A DNA stretch of 64,000 bases, from contig NZ_FZLO01000001.1 of NCBI RefSeq assembly GCF_900197595.1, positions 1-64,000 of the forward strand. Direction: 5' to 3'. This DNA is from Scatolibacter rhodanostii (GTDB lineage: Bacteria > Bacillota > Clostridia > Oscillospirales > Acutalibacteraceae). Below, one piece after another: positions 16,097 through 25,532 of the stretch; the stretch's first letter is position 1, and each line of letters opens with the position of its first letter. The notes under the pieces are model-generated. The model saw only the letters and a program-made list of their open reading frames with translations, was not told the origin of the DNA and made no database searches. The position numbers and the translations under genes are program-made.

Positions 16097-17944
16097 ATGG
16101 TCGATTTAATCGAGAAGAAAAAAGAATTGCGCGCCAAGGCAATGAAATTACCCCTTTTGCCGGGTGTATATTTAATGCACAATAAAAAAGATGAAATTAT
16201 CTATGTCGGCAAAGCAAAAGTGTTGAAAAACAGGGTGAGCCAATATTTTGGTTCCGATAAAAATCATGAAGAAAAAGTTCGCCGCATGATTGAAAATGTG
16301 GATTATTTTGAATATATTGTCACAGATAGTGAATTTGAAGCTTTGGTGCTTGAAAATAGCTTAATTAAACAAAATCAGCCTAAATACAACATTCTTTTAA
16401 AAGATGACAAAGGATATAGTTATATTAGGGTTAGCGGCGGCGATTGGCCGAGAATTTCAGAAGTTAAACAGGTTGCGAATGATGGCGCGCAATATATAGG
16501 CCCTTATATGAGCTCGTGGTCGATTAAAGAAACCATTGATTCTGCCAGAAAAATATTTCGTCTACCAAACTGCAATCGTCGTTTCCCCGAAGATTTTGGG
16601 AAAGGGCGTCCTTGTCTGTACTATTATATTAAGCAGTGCAGTGCACCTTGTCGAGGCAAAATGCACAGAGATGAATATCAAGAGGCTTTTCAGGAAGCAA
16701 TGGATTTCATTAAAGGAGGTAGTAGTGGCTCTATTAAGGCACTGACTGAAAAAATGGAACAGGCTGCTGAAAATCTTGATTTTGAATTGGCGGCTCGCCT
16801 GCGGGATAGAATTCGTGCCATTGACAAGGTTAAAGAGCGTCAGAAAGTAGTGGCCAGTAAAGAAAAAGAGCAGGATGTTATTGCTATGGCACAAGGGCCA
16901 AGGCATACCGCTTTTGAGGTATTTCGTTTTACCAATCATCGTTTGAGCGACCGTGAGAGCTTTGTAACAGAGGGCTGCGAAGATAATGCTGAAAGTCGTT
17001 CAGAATTTATTCGTCAATATTACGCTATGAGAGATGAAATACCGTCCTTGCTTCTGATGGATGGAGAAGTAGCCGATGAAGAGCTTGTGATTCGCTGGCT
17101 GGCAGAGAAAAGAGGAAAAGCTGTCAAAATTCATGTTCCGCAGCGAGGTGAACAGTTGCAGCTGGTCGAAATGTGTCGGAATAACGCTGCCGAGAGCTTG
17201 GCGAGACAATTGGGAAACAGCGGACGTGAAGCCTCTGCTCTTGATGAACTGAAAAGATTGTTAGGGCTAGCAAGTGTGCCTGAATATATAGAATCCTACG
17301 ATATTTCAAACTTAGCGGGGGGAGAGAATGTTGCCGGTATGGTCGTGTTTGAAAATGGAAGACCGCTGAAATCTGCCTATCGCAAATTTAAAATAAAAAC
17401 AGTTGAGGGGCAGGATGACTATGGCTCTATGCGTGAAGTGATTCGTCGTCGCTTTGAAGAATATCGCATTCATAAGGATGAAAATGAAGGATTTGGCCGG
17501 TTGCCTGACTTGATTCTACTGGACGGTGGTAAAGGCCATGTAGCGGCTATTCGCCCTTTGCTGGAGCAGATGGGGATTGATGTCCCTGTTTTCGGCATGG
17601 TGAAAGATGACAAGCATCGTACCAGAGCGATTGCCGTAACAGGCGGCGAAATTGCGATTCACTCAACGAGAACCGCTTTTACGCTGGTATCAAAAATACA
17701 AGATGAAGTGCACCGCTTTGCGATTGGCTATCATCGTCAGCAGCGGAAAAAGAGTACCATTTCATCGACTCTTTTATCCATTGAAGGAGTTGGTGAAGCA
17801 CGTGCTAAGGCTTTAATGAAACATTTTCGAACCGTGTCGGCGGTGCAACAGGCCGAACTGATTGAACTTGAGCTAGCACCTGGCATGAATAAGCCGTCTG
17901 CAAGAAAAGTATATGAATATTTTCATGGTAAAACTGAAGAATAG
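16097..17944 (+). CDS. uvrC: excinuclease ABC subunit C
   Basis: UvrC makes the dual incisions of nucleotide excision repair with UvrA and UvrB. The protein is 615 residues, the normal size. It has an N-terminal GIY-YIG nuclease (LPGVYLMHNKKDEIIYVGKAK), a UVR motif (LDFELAARLRDRIRAID), an RNase H-like 3'/5' nuclease domain (ESYDISNLAGGENVAGMVVF, then LILLDGGKGH) and C-terminal helix-hairpin-helix motifs (SIEGVGEARAKALMKHF). I took ATG 16097 behind AGAGAGGAC. The frame opens upstream across the HPr terminator, where coding is not plausible. Confidence 0.97.
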   Translation: MVDLIEKKKELRAKAMKLPLLPGVYLMHNKKDEIIYVGKAKVLKNRVSQYFGSDKNHEEKVRRMIENVDYFEYIVTDSEFEALVLENSLIKQNQPKYNILLKDDKGYSYIRVSGGDWPRISEVKQVANDGAQYIGPYMSSWSIKETIDSARKIFRLPNCNRRFPEDFGKGRPCLYYYIKQCSAPCRGKMHRDEYQEAFQEAMDFIKGGSSGSIKALTEKMEQAAENLDFELAARLRDRIRAIDKVKERQKVVASKEKEQDVIAMAQGPRHTAFEVFRFTNHRLSDRESFVTEGCEDNAESRSEFIRQYYAMRDEIPSLLLMDGEVADEELVIRWLAEKRGKAVKIHVPQRGEQLQLVEMCRNNAAESLARQLGNSGREASALDELKRLLGLASVPEYIESYDISNLAGGENVAGMVVFENGRPLKSAYRKFKIKTVEGQDDYGSMREVIRRRFEEYRIHKDENEGFGRLPDLILLDGGKGHVAAIRPLLEQMGIDVPVFGMVKDDKHRTRAIAVTGGEIAIHSTRTAFTLVSKIQDEVHRFAIGYHRQQRKKSTISSTLLSIEGVGEARAKALMKHFRTVSAVQQAELIELELAPGMNKPSARKVYEYFHGKTEE

Positions 17945-18032
17945 ATATAAACGAAACGGCGAGAGGTCGATACATAAGTTGACAAAAAAATACTTTTTCA
18001 GCACGATTTCTTGCCAAAAAGGTTACAAAAGG

Positions 18033-18061
18033 TTGACATATTCAGAGAATAATGGGATAAT
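18033..18061 (+). promoter_or_regulatory. promoter of rsmD-coaD
   Basis: TTGACA (18033-18038), 17 bases, GATAAT (18056-18061), about 50 bases before rsmD. Confidence 0.75.
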
Positions 18062-18111
18062 GAAGCGTAATCTATGCAGAGTGTAGATTAGCAGTAAAGG
18101 TTGGAGCGTAT

Positions 18112-18648
18112 ATGAGGATTATTACAGGAACAGCCAGAGGAAAAAAGCTTTCAGCATTAGAGGGCAGAGATGTTCGCCCGACGACAGATCGAGTGAAAGA
18201 AGCCTTGTTTGATATCTTGCAGTTTCGGATAGAAGACAGGCGCTTTTTAGATATGTTTGCCGGTTCAGGGCAAATTGGATTAGAAGCACTTAGCAGAGGC
18301 GCTAAATCAGCCGTGATGATTGATGCTTCTAAAGAATCAATCAGAGTAATCGAACAAAATACAAATCAAACTCAGCTTGAACACCAGGCTAAAATTTTGT
18401 GTGCTGATGCGCTTGCTTATGTATCATCGACAGCCGAAGTATTTGACATTGCTTTTTTGGATCCGCCATATCATGCTGATTTGCTGATTCCCGCTTTGGA
18501 AAAAGTAGTGCGGTGCATAGCAGAATCAGGTGTGATTATTTGCGAACATTTGAAAGAAACGCAGCTGCCAGATCAGGTGGGAGACTTTATCAAAGAAAAA
18601 ACATATCGCTACGGCAAAATCCATTTGACGAGATATGAACGTCCTTAG
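18112..18648 (+). CDS. rsmD: 16S rRNA (guanine966-N2)-methyltransferase RsmD
   Basis: This 178-residue class I SAM methyltransferase has the family N-terminus MRIITGTARGKKL and RPTTDRVKEALFDIL. The SAM motif is LDMFAGSGQIGLEALSRGA and the catalytic motif is FLDPPY. It modifies G966 of 16S rRNA. It is followed after 12 bases by coaD, a very common pairing. Confidence 0.95.
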   Translation: MRIITGTARGKKLSALEGRDVRPTTDRVKEALFDILQFRIEDRRFLDMFAGSGQIGLEALSRGAKSAVMIDASKESIRVIEQNTNQTQLEHQAKILCADALAYVSSTAEVFDIAFLDPPYHADLLIPALEKVVRCIAESGVIICEHLKETQLPDQVGDFIKEKTYRYGKIHLTRYERP

Positions 18649-18660
18649 CGATGGGAGAGT

Positions 18661-19170
18661 ATGACAGTGAGAATTGCAATTTGTCCGGGAAGTTTTGACC
18701 CGGTGACACTAGGGCATATGGATATTATTGCCCGAGCCTGCAAAATTTTTGACAAAGTGATTGTGGCGGTTTCGGTAAATCCCGAAAAGCATACCAGCTT
18801 TTCTACAGAAGAGAGAAAACAGATGCTTACCATTGCGACCAAATCAATGGGTCTTGAAAATGTTGAAATTGATGTTGTGAACGGACTTCTTGCTGATTAT
18901 GCCCGTTCAAAGGGAGCCAATGCTATTGTCAAAGGCTTGCGGGCGATGACAGACTTTGAATATGAATTTCAGATGGCACTGACAAACAAGCAGCTCAATC
19001 CTGAGCTTGAAACCATGTTTTTGGCAACAAGCGCGCAAAATATGTTTTTGAGCTCAAGTATGGTCAAGCAGGTAGCTGGTTTTGGTGGAGATATTAAAGA
19101 TTTTGTGCCGGAGTGCATCGCGCAAACGATAAAGGAAAGGTTAAGTATCGGAGGTAACAAGAATGGCTAA
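18661..19170 (+). CDS. coaD: phosphopantetheine adenylyltransferase
   Basis: CoaD transfers AMP from ATP to 4'-phosphopantetheine in coenzyme A synthesis. The protein is about 169 residues with a nucleotidyltransferase motif, CPGSFDPVTLGHMDII (TxGH as TLGH). KGLRAMTDFEYEFQMALTNKQL and SSSMVKQVA are further conserved blocks. An alternative GTG start lies six bases further on. Its end overlaps the following coiled-coil gene by 8 bases. Confidence 0.96.
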   Translation: MTVRIAICPGSFDPVTLGHMDIIARACKIFDKVIVAVSVNPEKHTSFSTEERKQMLTIATKSMGLENVEIDVVNGLLADYARSKGANAIVKGLRAMTDFEYEFQMALTNKQLNPELETMFLATSAQNMFLSSSMVKQVAGFGGDIKDFVPECIAQTIKERLSIGGNKNG

Positions 19171-19642
19171 TAATCAAGCAACAATCGAAGATTTGATAGA
19201 TGAAATGTATGATGTGTTGGATAAAGGTTGGCGACTTCCTGTCTCGAATGGCAAGGTATTTGTAGATGGAGAAGAAGTACGCGATATTTTAAACGAAATA
19301 AAAGAAGAGATTCCAGAAGTTATTAAAGAGGCTCGCCGCGTTGTTGCTGACCGTGCGCACATCATCGCTGAGGCAAACCGTGAAGCAGAAACCATTATTC
19401 GTGTTGCCCAAGAGAAGCAAAAAACCATGATTGAACAAAGCGAAATCACTCGCCAAGCTCAGGCAAAAGCAAATGATTTAATTGCACAGGCACAGGCAAA
19501 ATTTAAAGAAATGCGTAAAGCTAGCAATGATTACGTAGATGATTTAATGCGCCGTACAGATGAGTCGCTTTCAGAAAATTTAGCTGAACTAAGAAAAACA
19601 AGACAGAATATTAAATCTTCTCAGCGGAACTCACAAATGTAA
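19163..19642 (+). CDS. coiled-coil protein, DivIVA/ATPase-subunit-like
   Basis: This 159-residue, highly charged protein has a short globular N-terminus (IDEMYDVLDKGWRLPVSNGKVFVDGEEVRDILNEI in part) and then a long helix rich in Ala, Glu, Gln and Arg from about residue 50 to 150. Such proteins are often labelled ATPase or DivIVA-like because the coiled coil resembles V-type ATPase subunit E. There is no nucleotide-binding motif, so enzymatic activity is unlikely. It overlaps coaD, as in many Clostridia. A scaffold role is a guess. Confidence 0.75.
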   Translation: MANNQATIEDLIDEMYDVLDKGWRLPVSNGKVFVDGEEVRDILNEIKEEIPEVIKEARRVVADRAHIIAEANREAETIIRVAQEKQKTMIEQSEITRQAQAKANDLIAQAQAKFKEMRKASNDYVDDLMRRTDESLSENLAELRKTRQNIKSSQRNSQM

Positions 19643-19684
19643 TAGCTGATTTATAGACAAAATAAACAAAGATAACTGTAAATG

Positions 19685-19721
19685 AAATTCCCTTTACGAT
19701 ATATTGTAGAGGGAATTTTTG
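19685..19721 (+). terminator. terminator before the dcw cluster
   Basis: AAATTCCCT(TTAC)...(GTAG)AGGGAATTTTTG: an 8-9 bp stem and T-run that closes the rsmD-coaD operon. Confidence 0.85.
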
Positions 19722-19799
19722 TTTGCACTATATATGGTCGAACATAGGGTTTTTCAGCCGATTTGACGTATTTTGTCAATAAGTGACAAATGTTCTGCA

Positions 19800-19828
19800 T
19801 TGATTTTCATCACTTTTTAAGCTATAAT
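19800..19828 (+). promoter_or_regulatory. promoter of the dcw cluster (Pmra)
   Basis: TTGATT (19800-19805), 17 bases, TATAAT (19823-19828). The predicted start near 19835 places the MraZ boxes at the beginning of the transcript. Confidence 0.75.
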
Positions 19829-19837
19829 TGTGATACC

Positions 19838-19890
19838 AAGTGGTGAAAAGTGCAACAAAGTTGCAAAAAGTGGGTAAAAAGTGGAGTGAA
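19838..19890 (+). promoter_or_regulatory. phased MraZ-binding repeats in the mraZ leader
   Basis: Five GTGG-like elements recur at about one helical turn: GTGG (19840), GTGC (19850), GTTG (19860), GTGG (19870) and GTGG (19881), each after an A-rich tract such as AAAA. MraZ is a ring-shaped oligomer that binds tandem GTGG/TGGG repeats at its own promoter to repress the dcw operon. The spacing and position fit that model well. Confidence 0.75.
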
Positions 19891-19933
19891 AAGCTTTTAC
19901 AGCCTCTTGAGTAAGATGAAAAGGAACTTCAAT

Positions 19934-20353
19934 ATGTTGACAGGTGAGTATCAACATAATATGGATTTAAAGGGTCGTGTAACGATTCCTTCTAAATTTC
20001 GTGAAGACCTTGGGGACAAGTTCTATGTCTGCAAGGGCTTAGACGGTTGCCTTTTTGTCCTTTCAGGTGCGCAGTGGGAGCGCTTTGTTGAAAAGGTATC
20101 TGCCTTGCCAATGGCACAAGCTAAAGGAATTCAGCGATATTTCTTTTCAGGTGCGGCAGAAGTTGAGCCGGACAAGCAGGGTAGAATTTTACTTCCTCAA
20201 AATTTGAGAACACATGCAGGCTTAGAAAAAGATGTTACAGTTATTGGCGCAGCTGTTCGTGCAGAAATTTGGGATACGAACAGATGGAATGGCTATAACG
20301 ACGAACAAACAGAAGAATCAATTGAAGATGCGATGAATCTGTTGGAGTTTTAA
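19934..20353 (+). CDS. mraZ: transcriptional regulator MraZ
   Basis: This 139-residue protein has two tandem SpoVT/AbrB-like halves. The first is LTGEYQHNMDLKGRVTIPSKFRE and the second is AAEVEPDKQGRILLPQNLR. It represses the division and cell-wall cluster by binding repeats in its leader. The frame is open for 28 codons upstream through the operator repeats. The ATG at 19934, behind AAGGAA and with the family start, is the real one. It is followed by rsmH after one base. Confidence 0.96.
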   Translation: MLTGEYQHNMDLKGRVTIPSKFREDLGDKFYVCKGLDGCLFVLSGAQWERFVEKVSALPMAQAKGIQRYFFSGAAEVEPDKQGRILLPQNLRTHAGLEKDVTVIGAAVRAEIWDTNRWNGYNDEQTEESIEDAMNLLEF

Positions 20354-20354
20354 T

Positions 20355-21278
20355 ATGGAATTTCATCATAAACCGGTGCTCTTTGAAGAGACGATAAAGA
20401 GTTTAAACATTCAACCAAGCGGTATCTATATAGACGGAACTATGGGCGGGGCGGGGCACTCAGAGGCAATTGTCAGTCAGCTGACTACAGGTACGTTGCT
20501 TTCTATTGACCAAGACCCGGATGCACTCGCAGTAGGCCGAGAGAGGCTGAAAAGCTATTCTGCTTCACAGATAGCAGAAGGTAATTTCAGCAATATGAAA
20601 GAAATTGCGGCTATTCACGGTATTTATGCTGTTGACGGTGTACTACTAGATATAGGGGTTTCTTCCTATCAGTTGGATGCGCCCGAGAGAGGTTTTTCTT
20701 TTCATCATGATGCGCCTTTGGATATGCGTATGAATAAACAAGGTACTTCTGCTGCTGATTTGGTTAATACCTTAGAACACAAAGAACTGGCTGAAATCCT
20801 ATTCCGTTATGGGGAAGAAAAGAATGCAAACCGTATTGTTGCCGGAATTATAAAAGCCAGACAAGCAAAACCGATTGAAACTACGTTGGAGTTAGCTGAA
20901 ATTATCAAAGAGTCTGTGCCGGCAAAAGTCAGACGTGAATCGCATCCGGCGAGAAAGACTTTTCAAGCACTTCGCATTGCAGTTAACGGTGAACTTGATG
21001 TGCTACAAGAAGGGTTAGAAGCAGCGTTTGATTTGCTCAAACCGCAAGGCAGATTAGCAGTCATTACTTTTCATTCTTTAGAAGATAGAATTGTTAAGAA
21101 ACAGATGAATGCATGGTGTGAAGGGTGTATTTGCCCCAAGGACTTTCCTGTTTGTGTATGTGGCAGAACACCGAAAGGCAAGTTACTGTTCAAAAAAGGG
21201 TTGTCACCCACAGTAGAAGAATTAGAACTCAATCCACGTGCAAGAAGTGCACGCTTACGTGTGATAGAAAAGATATAA
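20355..21278 (+). CDS. rsmH: 16S rRNA (cytosine1402-N4)-methyltransferase RsmH
   Basis: RsmH (MraW) methylates C1402 in the ribosomal P site. The protein is 307 residues. It has FHHKPVLFEETIKSL, the SAM motif YIDGTMGGAGHS, DGVLLDIGVSSYQLD, and the C-terminal HSLEDRIVKK and NPRARSARLRVIEK. It begins immediately after mraZ, with GGAG inside the mraZ tail. Four cysteines at CEGCICPKDFPVCVCG form the usual insert. Confidence 0.97.
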   Translation: MEFHHKPVLFEETIKSLNIQPSGIYIDGTMGGAGHSEAIVSQLTTGTLLSIDQDPDALAVGRERLKSYSASQIAEGNFSNMKEIAAIHGIYAVDGVLLDIGVSSYQLDAPERGFSFHHDAPLDMRMNKQGTSAADLVNTLEHKELAEILFRYGEEKNANRIVAGIIKARQAKPIETTLELAEIIKESVPAKVRRESHPARKTFQALRIAVNGELDVLQEGLEAAFDLLKPQGRLAVITFHSLEDRIVKKQMNAWCEGCICPKDFPVCVCGRTPKGKLLFKKGLSPTVEELELNPRARSARLRVIEKI

Positions 21279-21294
21279 AAAGGAAGTGAGAATT

Positions 21295-21819
21295 GTGGCA
21301 GAAGAAAAACAAGTATACGACTTTTCAAAGTTTGGGGCTTCGGTGGGCTCTGCTGCAAGGCAGATTCATCCTCAGGTTGAAGAAAGAGAACCAGAAAAAA
21401 AACAGCCTGAAGTGGTCAAGCTTCCGAAAAAAGGTCTGGAAAAAAATCGTAGACCCAAACTAAGTCCGGTAAAGATGTTTTTTTATTCCATCTCTTTTGC
21501 GGTTGTTATCACTGTTTTGAGCCTAACTATTTATAGCCAAGTGCAGTTGACAGAGTTAACAGAGCAAATTTCCCAGGAAAGTTATGAGCTTGAAAAAGCA
21601 CAGGCACTGGAAGTGGAATTAGGTATTAAAATGGCAGAAAAACTTAATTCTGCAAAGGTTGAACAATATGCTCGTGAAGAATTGGGCATGACTAAAATGA
21701 ACGATAGCCAAGTAGTGTATGTCAACATGGTACATGAAGACAAGGGCGAGGTTTTGCAAGATACCGAAGATTCGTTTTTTCTCAAAATTTGGGAAGAGAT
21801 TAAAAGCTGGTTTGCGTGA
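21295..21819 (+). CDS. ftsL: cell division protein FtsL-like
   Basis: This 174-residue bitopic protein has a long basic cytoplasmic N-terminus (1-60) and one membrane segment (about 63-83, MFFYSISFAVVITVLSLTIY). The extracytoplasmic coiled coil contains VQLTELTEQISQESYELEKAQ and YAREELGMTKMNDSQVVYV. Size, topology and place between rsmH and the PBP identify FtsL of the divisome, partner of FtsQ/DivIB and DivIC. The GTG at 21295 follows AAGGAAGTGAG. Sequence conservation in this family is low, so the name rests largely on position. Confidence 0.82.
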   Translation: MAEEKQVYDFSKFGASVGSAARQIHPQVEEREPEKKQPEVVKLPKKGLEKNRRPKLSPVKMFFYSISFAVVITVLSLTIYSQVQLTELTEQISQESYELEKAQALEVELGIKMAEKLNSAKVEQYAREELGMTKMNDSQVVYVNMVHEDKGEVLQDTEDSFFLKIWEEIKSWFA

Positions 21820-21988
21820 GTAAAACAGTGATTGTTACACAGAAGACTGAATGCAAGAGATAAACAAGCATAAAAAAGTAAAATAAAGAATATGATTGGT
21901 TAAAACAGAAAGGAGAGTTGAGAGGAATCTTAACTCTCGTTTTATGCTTTCAAGGTAATGATTGATAGACGTAAGGATGGTGTTATTT

Positions 21989-24304
21989 TTGGCAAACGGA
22001 AATACAGAAAGAATATGGAAAAAAGCCATGCTGGTTGCAGGCTTTCTTATAATTGTTGGGTTTGGCGGTGTTATTTTCAGTTTGATTCGTTGGCAGGTTG
22101 TCAGGGGTGAAGAGCTAAAAGGTGCAGCGCTTGGCAACATCTTGCAGTCTACCGAGCTAACAGCTATGCGGGGTACCATTTATGATGCGAGCGGAGATAA
22201 AATCTTGGCGCAAAGCTCAAGCGTATGGACCGTGGTTTTAGAACCAAACTATATTTTTGATGATTCTGATGCAAAAGAAAATCCAAGAACGGCCGAGCAA
22301 AAGAAAAAGATAATTGCAGCTGGTTTGGCGCCTATTCTTGATATGGAAGAAGAGGCTATCTACGAGAAAGCAAGTCAAAAAGTGAATTTTTCTTACTTAA
22401 AAAGGAGAATTGAGACTGATGTTAGAAATCAGGTGCTCCAGTTCTTAAAGGATAATGACATTGACCAAGGCGTATATCTAATTGATGACTACAAGCGGTA
22501 TTATAAATATGGCACCGTAGCTTCTATTATTTTGGGACATACTGGAGCTGAAGGTGAAGGGCAAAACGGAATTGAATATCAATATAACGATGAGCTAAGT
22601 GGTACGGCGGGTCGATTAATCAGTGCAAAAAATGCATGGGGTACTGATATGCCGTTTCAATATGAACAGTTGGTAGATGCTGAAGACGGCAACAATTTAG
22701 TGCTAACAATTGATGAAACCGTACAAAGTATTTTAGAAAAGCATTTGCAAGAGGGAATTGACCGCTATGTTGTTGCCAATGGTGCCATAGCAATTTTGAT
22801 GGATGTTAACACGGGCGCTATTGTGGGCCTAGCCAGTAAAAGTGATTATGATCCAAACTCTCCTTCAACTATTCAAAATGAAGCATTGAGAAATCAAATT
22901 GATGCCATGCCGGAAACGACCGAGGAAGAAGAGACAGCAAAATCAGAAGCCCGTTCAGCGGCTATTTATGCACAGTGGCGTAATAAAGCGGTTAGTGATA
23001 CTTATTATCCCGGTTCAGTATTTAAAATTATAACAGGCTCTATGGCACTGAATGAAGGCGTTGTGACAGAAAATTCGTTGTATACCTGCACAGGGCACTA
23101 CGATATTGCTGGTGTAGATGACCCTATTAAATGTTGGAAAACAGCTGGACATGGCACACAGACGTTTAGACAAGGCTTGATGAATTCTTGTAATCCGTTC
23201 TTTATTAATATTGGACAGCAGGTTGGCCCACAGGCTTTCTATAAATATTTTGAAGCTTTTGGTTTTGCAGAAAAGACAGGAATTGATTTGCCGGGAGAAA
23301 CAGGAAGTCTTATTTTCTCGGAAGCGAATCTGACACCCATTAACTTGGCTGTGGCTTCTATGGGTCAGAACTTTGGTATCAACCCCATTCAGATGATTAC
23401 GGCAACAGCTGCTGTCGCAAATGGCGGGTATTTGGTGCAGCCTCATGTGGTAGATAGAATTGTTGATAATGACGGCAATATTATTAGTAAGACTGATACC
23501 AGTTATAAAAGACAAGTCATTTCTAAAGAGACGTCAGCGCTTATGGCAGATATCATGAAAGATAATGCTTCTGGAACCGGAACCAGTACCGCGGGTAACG
23601 GTTATGTAGCTGGATATCGGATTAGCGGAAAAACAGGTACTTCTGAAAAAATGGATGAATTTAGAAAACATCCAGAGAGAGGAAAACAATATATTGCTTC
23701 CTATTGCGGATTTGCTCCGGCAGATAATCCTCAATATGCGTTGCTGGTATTTTTTGATGAACCCCAGTATGATCAAAATGGTAGTTTATATGGTGGTAAT
23801 GCAGTAGCAGGGCCGATTTTTGCCTCGATTATGGAAGAAGTTTTGCCGTATTTGAACGTCAAGGCGCAGTATACGGAAGAAGAATTTGATTCTCTAAATC
23901 AAACTGCACCGTCAGTTGTTGGCAAAACATTGGCAGAAGCTTATGATGTGGTTGGCAGCATGAATCTCAATTATCGTGTAGTCGGCGATTCAGAAGACGA
24001 ATCATTGGTTGTCAGCAATCAAATTCCACAAGCAGGAGAAGCAATGCCCAACGGAGGAACAATCTACCTTTACACACAGAATTTTGATGATGGAGACCAG
24101 CAAACGACGGTTCCTGATTTCTTCGGCTCAAGTTTGTCTGATGCAGAGTATTATGCTAGTATCAATAACGTGCAGATTATTACAAGCGGAAGCGGAAAAG
24201 TTATCACACAGAGTATAGAATCTGGAGAAAGTGTACCAGAAGGAAGTATCATTGAGCTGAAATTAGCAGACGATATTGTGACAGAAACCTATGTGTATGA
24301 ATAA
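21989..24304 (+). CDS. class B penicillin-binding protein with PASTA domains (FtsI/SpoVD-type)
   Basis: This transpeptidase cross-links septal or spore-cortex peptidoglycan. It is about 771 residues with one N-terminal membrane segment, a dimerisation domain beginning at MRGTIYDASGDKIL, and a transpeptidase domain. The catalytic motifs are SVFK (about 342-345), SCN (about 400) and KTGT (about 548). Two C-terminal PASTA domains follow (about 640-695 and 705-768). I chose TTG 21989, because AAGGATGGTG matches the anti-Shine-Dalgarno with one bulge and ends 6 bases upstream. In this cluster position both FtsI/PBP2B and SpoVD occur, and sequence alone does not separate them. Confidence 0.92.
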   Translation: MANGNTERIWKKAMLVAGFLIIVGFGGVIFSLIRWQVVRGEELKGAALGNILQSTELTAMRGTIYDASGDKILAQSSSVWTVVLEPNYIFDDSDAKENPRTAEQKKKIIAAGLAPILDMEEEAIYEKASQKVNFSYLKRRIETDVRNQVLQFLKDNDIDQGVYLIDDYKRYYKYGTVASIILGHTGAEGEGQNGIEYQYNDELSGTAGRLISAKNAWGTDMPFQYEQLVDAEDGNNLVLTIDETVQSILEKHLQEGIDRYVVANGAIAILMDVNTGAIVGLASKSDYDPNSPSTIQNEALRNQIDAMPETTEEEETAKSEARSAAIYAQWRNKAVSDTYYPGSVFKIITGSMALNEGVVTENSLYTCTGHYDIAGVDDPIKCWKTAGHGTQTFRQGLMNSCNPFFINIGQQVGPQAFYKYFEAFGFAEKTGIDLPGETGSLIFSEANLTPINLAVASMGQNFGINPIQMITATAAVANGGYLVQPHVVDRIVDNDGNIISKTDTSYKRQVISKETSALMADIMKDNASGTGTSTAGNGYVAGYRISGKTGTSEKMDEFRKHPERGKQYIASYCGFAPADNPQYALLVFFDEPQYDQNGSLYGGNAVAGPIFASIMEEVLPYLNVKAQYTEEEFDSLNQTAPSVVGKTLAEAYDVVGSMNLNYRVVGDSEDESLVVSNQIPQAGEAMPNGGTIYLYTQNFDDGDQQTTVPDFFGSSLSDAEYYASINNVQIITSGSGKVITQSIESGESVPEGSIIELKLADDIVTETYVYE

Positions 24305-24365
24305 TTCAGCCATACACTAAAAAAAGCGCACTTCTTTTGATCATAAGAAGAAAGAATGTTTGTTG

Positions 24366-24394
24366 TTTACAGAGATACAAAATCAGGTTAAAAT
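24366..24394 (+). promoter_or_regulatory. internal promoter before mraY
   Basis: TTTACA (24366-24371), 17 bases, TAAAAT (24389-24394), about 48 bases before mraY. Confidence 0.6.
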
Positions 24395-24442
24395 ACTAGG
24401 AAGACGTTGAAAACGACTGTTCAGAAGAAAGGAACTTCTAAG

Positions 24443-25444
24443 ATGAACAACATGATTTATTTAATTGCTGCTGTGATTGCTTTTGCTGTCACTGCCATTC
24501 TTGGGAAATGGATGATACCATTCCTGCATAAATTGAAATTTGGGCAAACCATTCGTGAAATTGGCCCCAAATGGCATCAGAAAAAGCAAGGTACACCGAC
24601 AATGGGTGGCATCATGTTCATCATTGGAATTGTAGCGGCAGTGGCAGTGACGTTCCCTGCGCTGACCGCAGTAGGTTTAGAAGAAACCCCTCTGCTGAAA
24701 ACAAAGACAATAGCAGGTCTTGCTATGGCTGCTGCCTTTGGATTGGTCGGCTTTTTAGATGACTATATTTCAGTTGTTAAGAAAAGAAACCTAGGATTAA
24801 CTGAAAAGCAGAAATTGGTTTTGCAATTTGCCATTGCCGCCGCTTATCTTGCTTCTGTTGCCATGGCTGGCGCAAGCACCAGCACAGTAATTCCTTTTAT
24901 TGGCAGAATTGATTTAGGTGTAGCTTACTATATTCTTTCAGCACTTGTGATTGTGGGTATGGTCAATGCAGTGAATTTTACAGATGGCATTGATGGACTG
25001 AATAGTTCGGTGTGTTTCTTTGCTTTTTTAGGCCTTGGCGTTTGTGCCAGTATGATTTCTTATCAAGGAATTAGCATATTGGCGTTTGCTTCAGCAGCAG
25101 CTTGTGTAGGCTTCTTAATTTGGAATTTTCACCCAGCCAAAGTGTTTATGGGTGATACTGGTTCGTTGTTCTTAGGCGGCATTATGTGTGCTCTTGCTTT
25201 TGGTATCGATATGCCTATTCTGCTTTTGCCGGTGGGAATAATCAGTATTATCGAAATTTTGTCTGTTGTTTTACAGGTGAGTTATTTTAAGGCGACAAAA
25301 GGCAAACGACTTTTTAAAATGGCACCCATTCATCATCATTTTGAAATGAAAGGCTGGTCAGAAGTGAAGGTTTGTGCCGTTTTTAGTTTGATTACCATCG
25401 TTGGCGCGGTGTTAGCTGTTCTTTCCGTTTCTCATGGTATATAA
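24443..25444 (+). CDS. mraY: phospho-N-acetylmuramoyl-pentapeptide transferase
   Basis: MraY transfers phospho-MurNAc-pentapeptide to undecaprenyl phosphate, forming lipid I at the membrane. The protein is 333 residues with about ten membrane segments. Conserved blocks are KWHQKKQGTPTMGG, GFLDDYISV (catalytic Asp pair), NFTDGIDGLNSS, FMGDTGSLFLGG and the HHHFEMKGW motif. I took ATG 24443 behind AAAGGAA. In most genomes murE/murF precede and murD follows mraY; none is here. Confidence 0.96.
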   Translation: MNNMIYLIAAVIAFAVTAILGKWMIPFLHKLKFGQTIREIGPKWHQKKQGTPTMGGIMFIIGIVAAVAVTFPALTAVGLEETPLLKTKTIAGLAMAAAFGLVGFLDDYISVVKKRNLGLTEKQKLVLQFAIAAAYLASVAMAGASTSTVIPFIGRIDLGVAYYILSALVIVGMVNAVNFTDGIDGLNSSVCFFAFLGLGVCASMISYQGISILAFASAAACVGFLIWNFHPAKVFMGDTGSLFLGGIMCALAFGIDMPILLLPVGIISIIEILSVVLQVSYFKATKGKRLFKMAPIHHHFEMKGWSEVKVCAVFSLITIVGAVLAVLSVSHGI

Positions 25445-25532
25445 AAAAATTTGATAAGTAAGAACCTTGGCGCACATACTATAAAAAATATAGAATGATA
25501 GATTTAGTGCTAAAAAGAGAAAGGAGAACCGA

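Noticed and set aside
18661-18670. GTG start six bases into coaD
   Set aside because: The ATG at 18661 has a well-placed GGGAG, so I kept it, although both give the same mature region.
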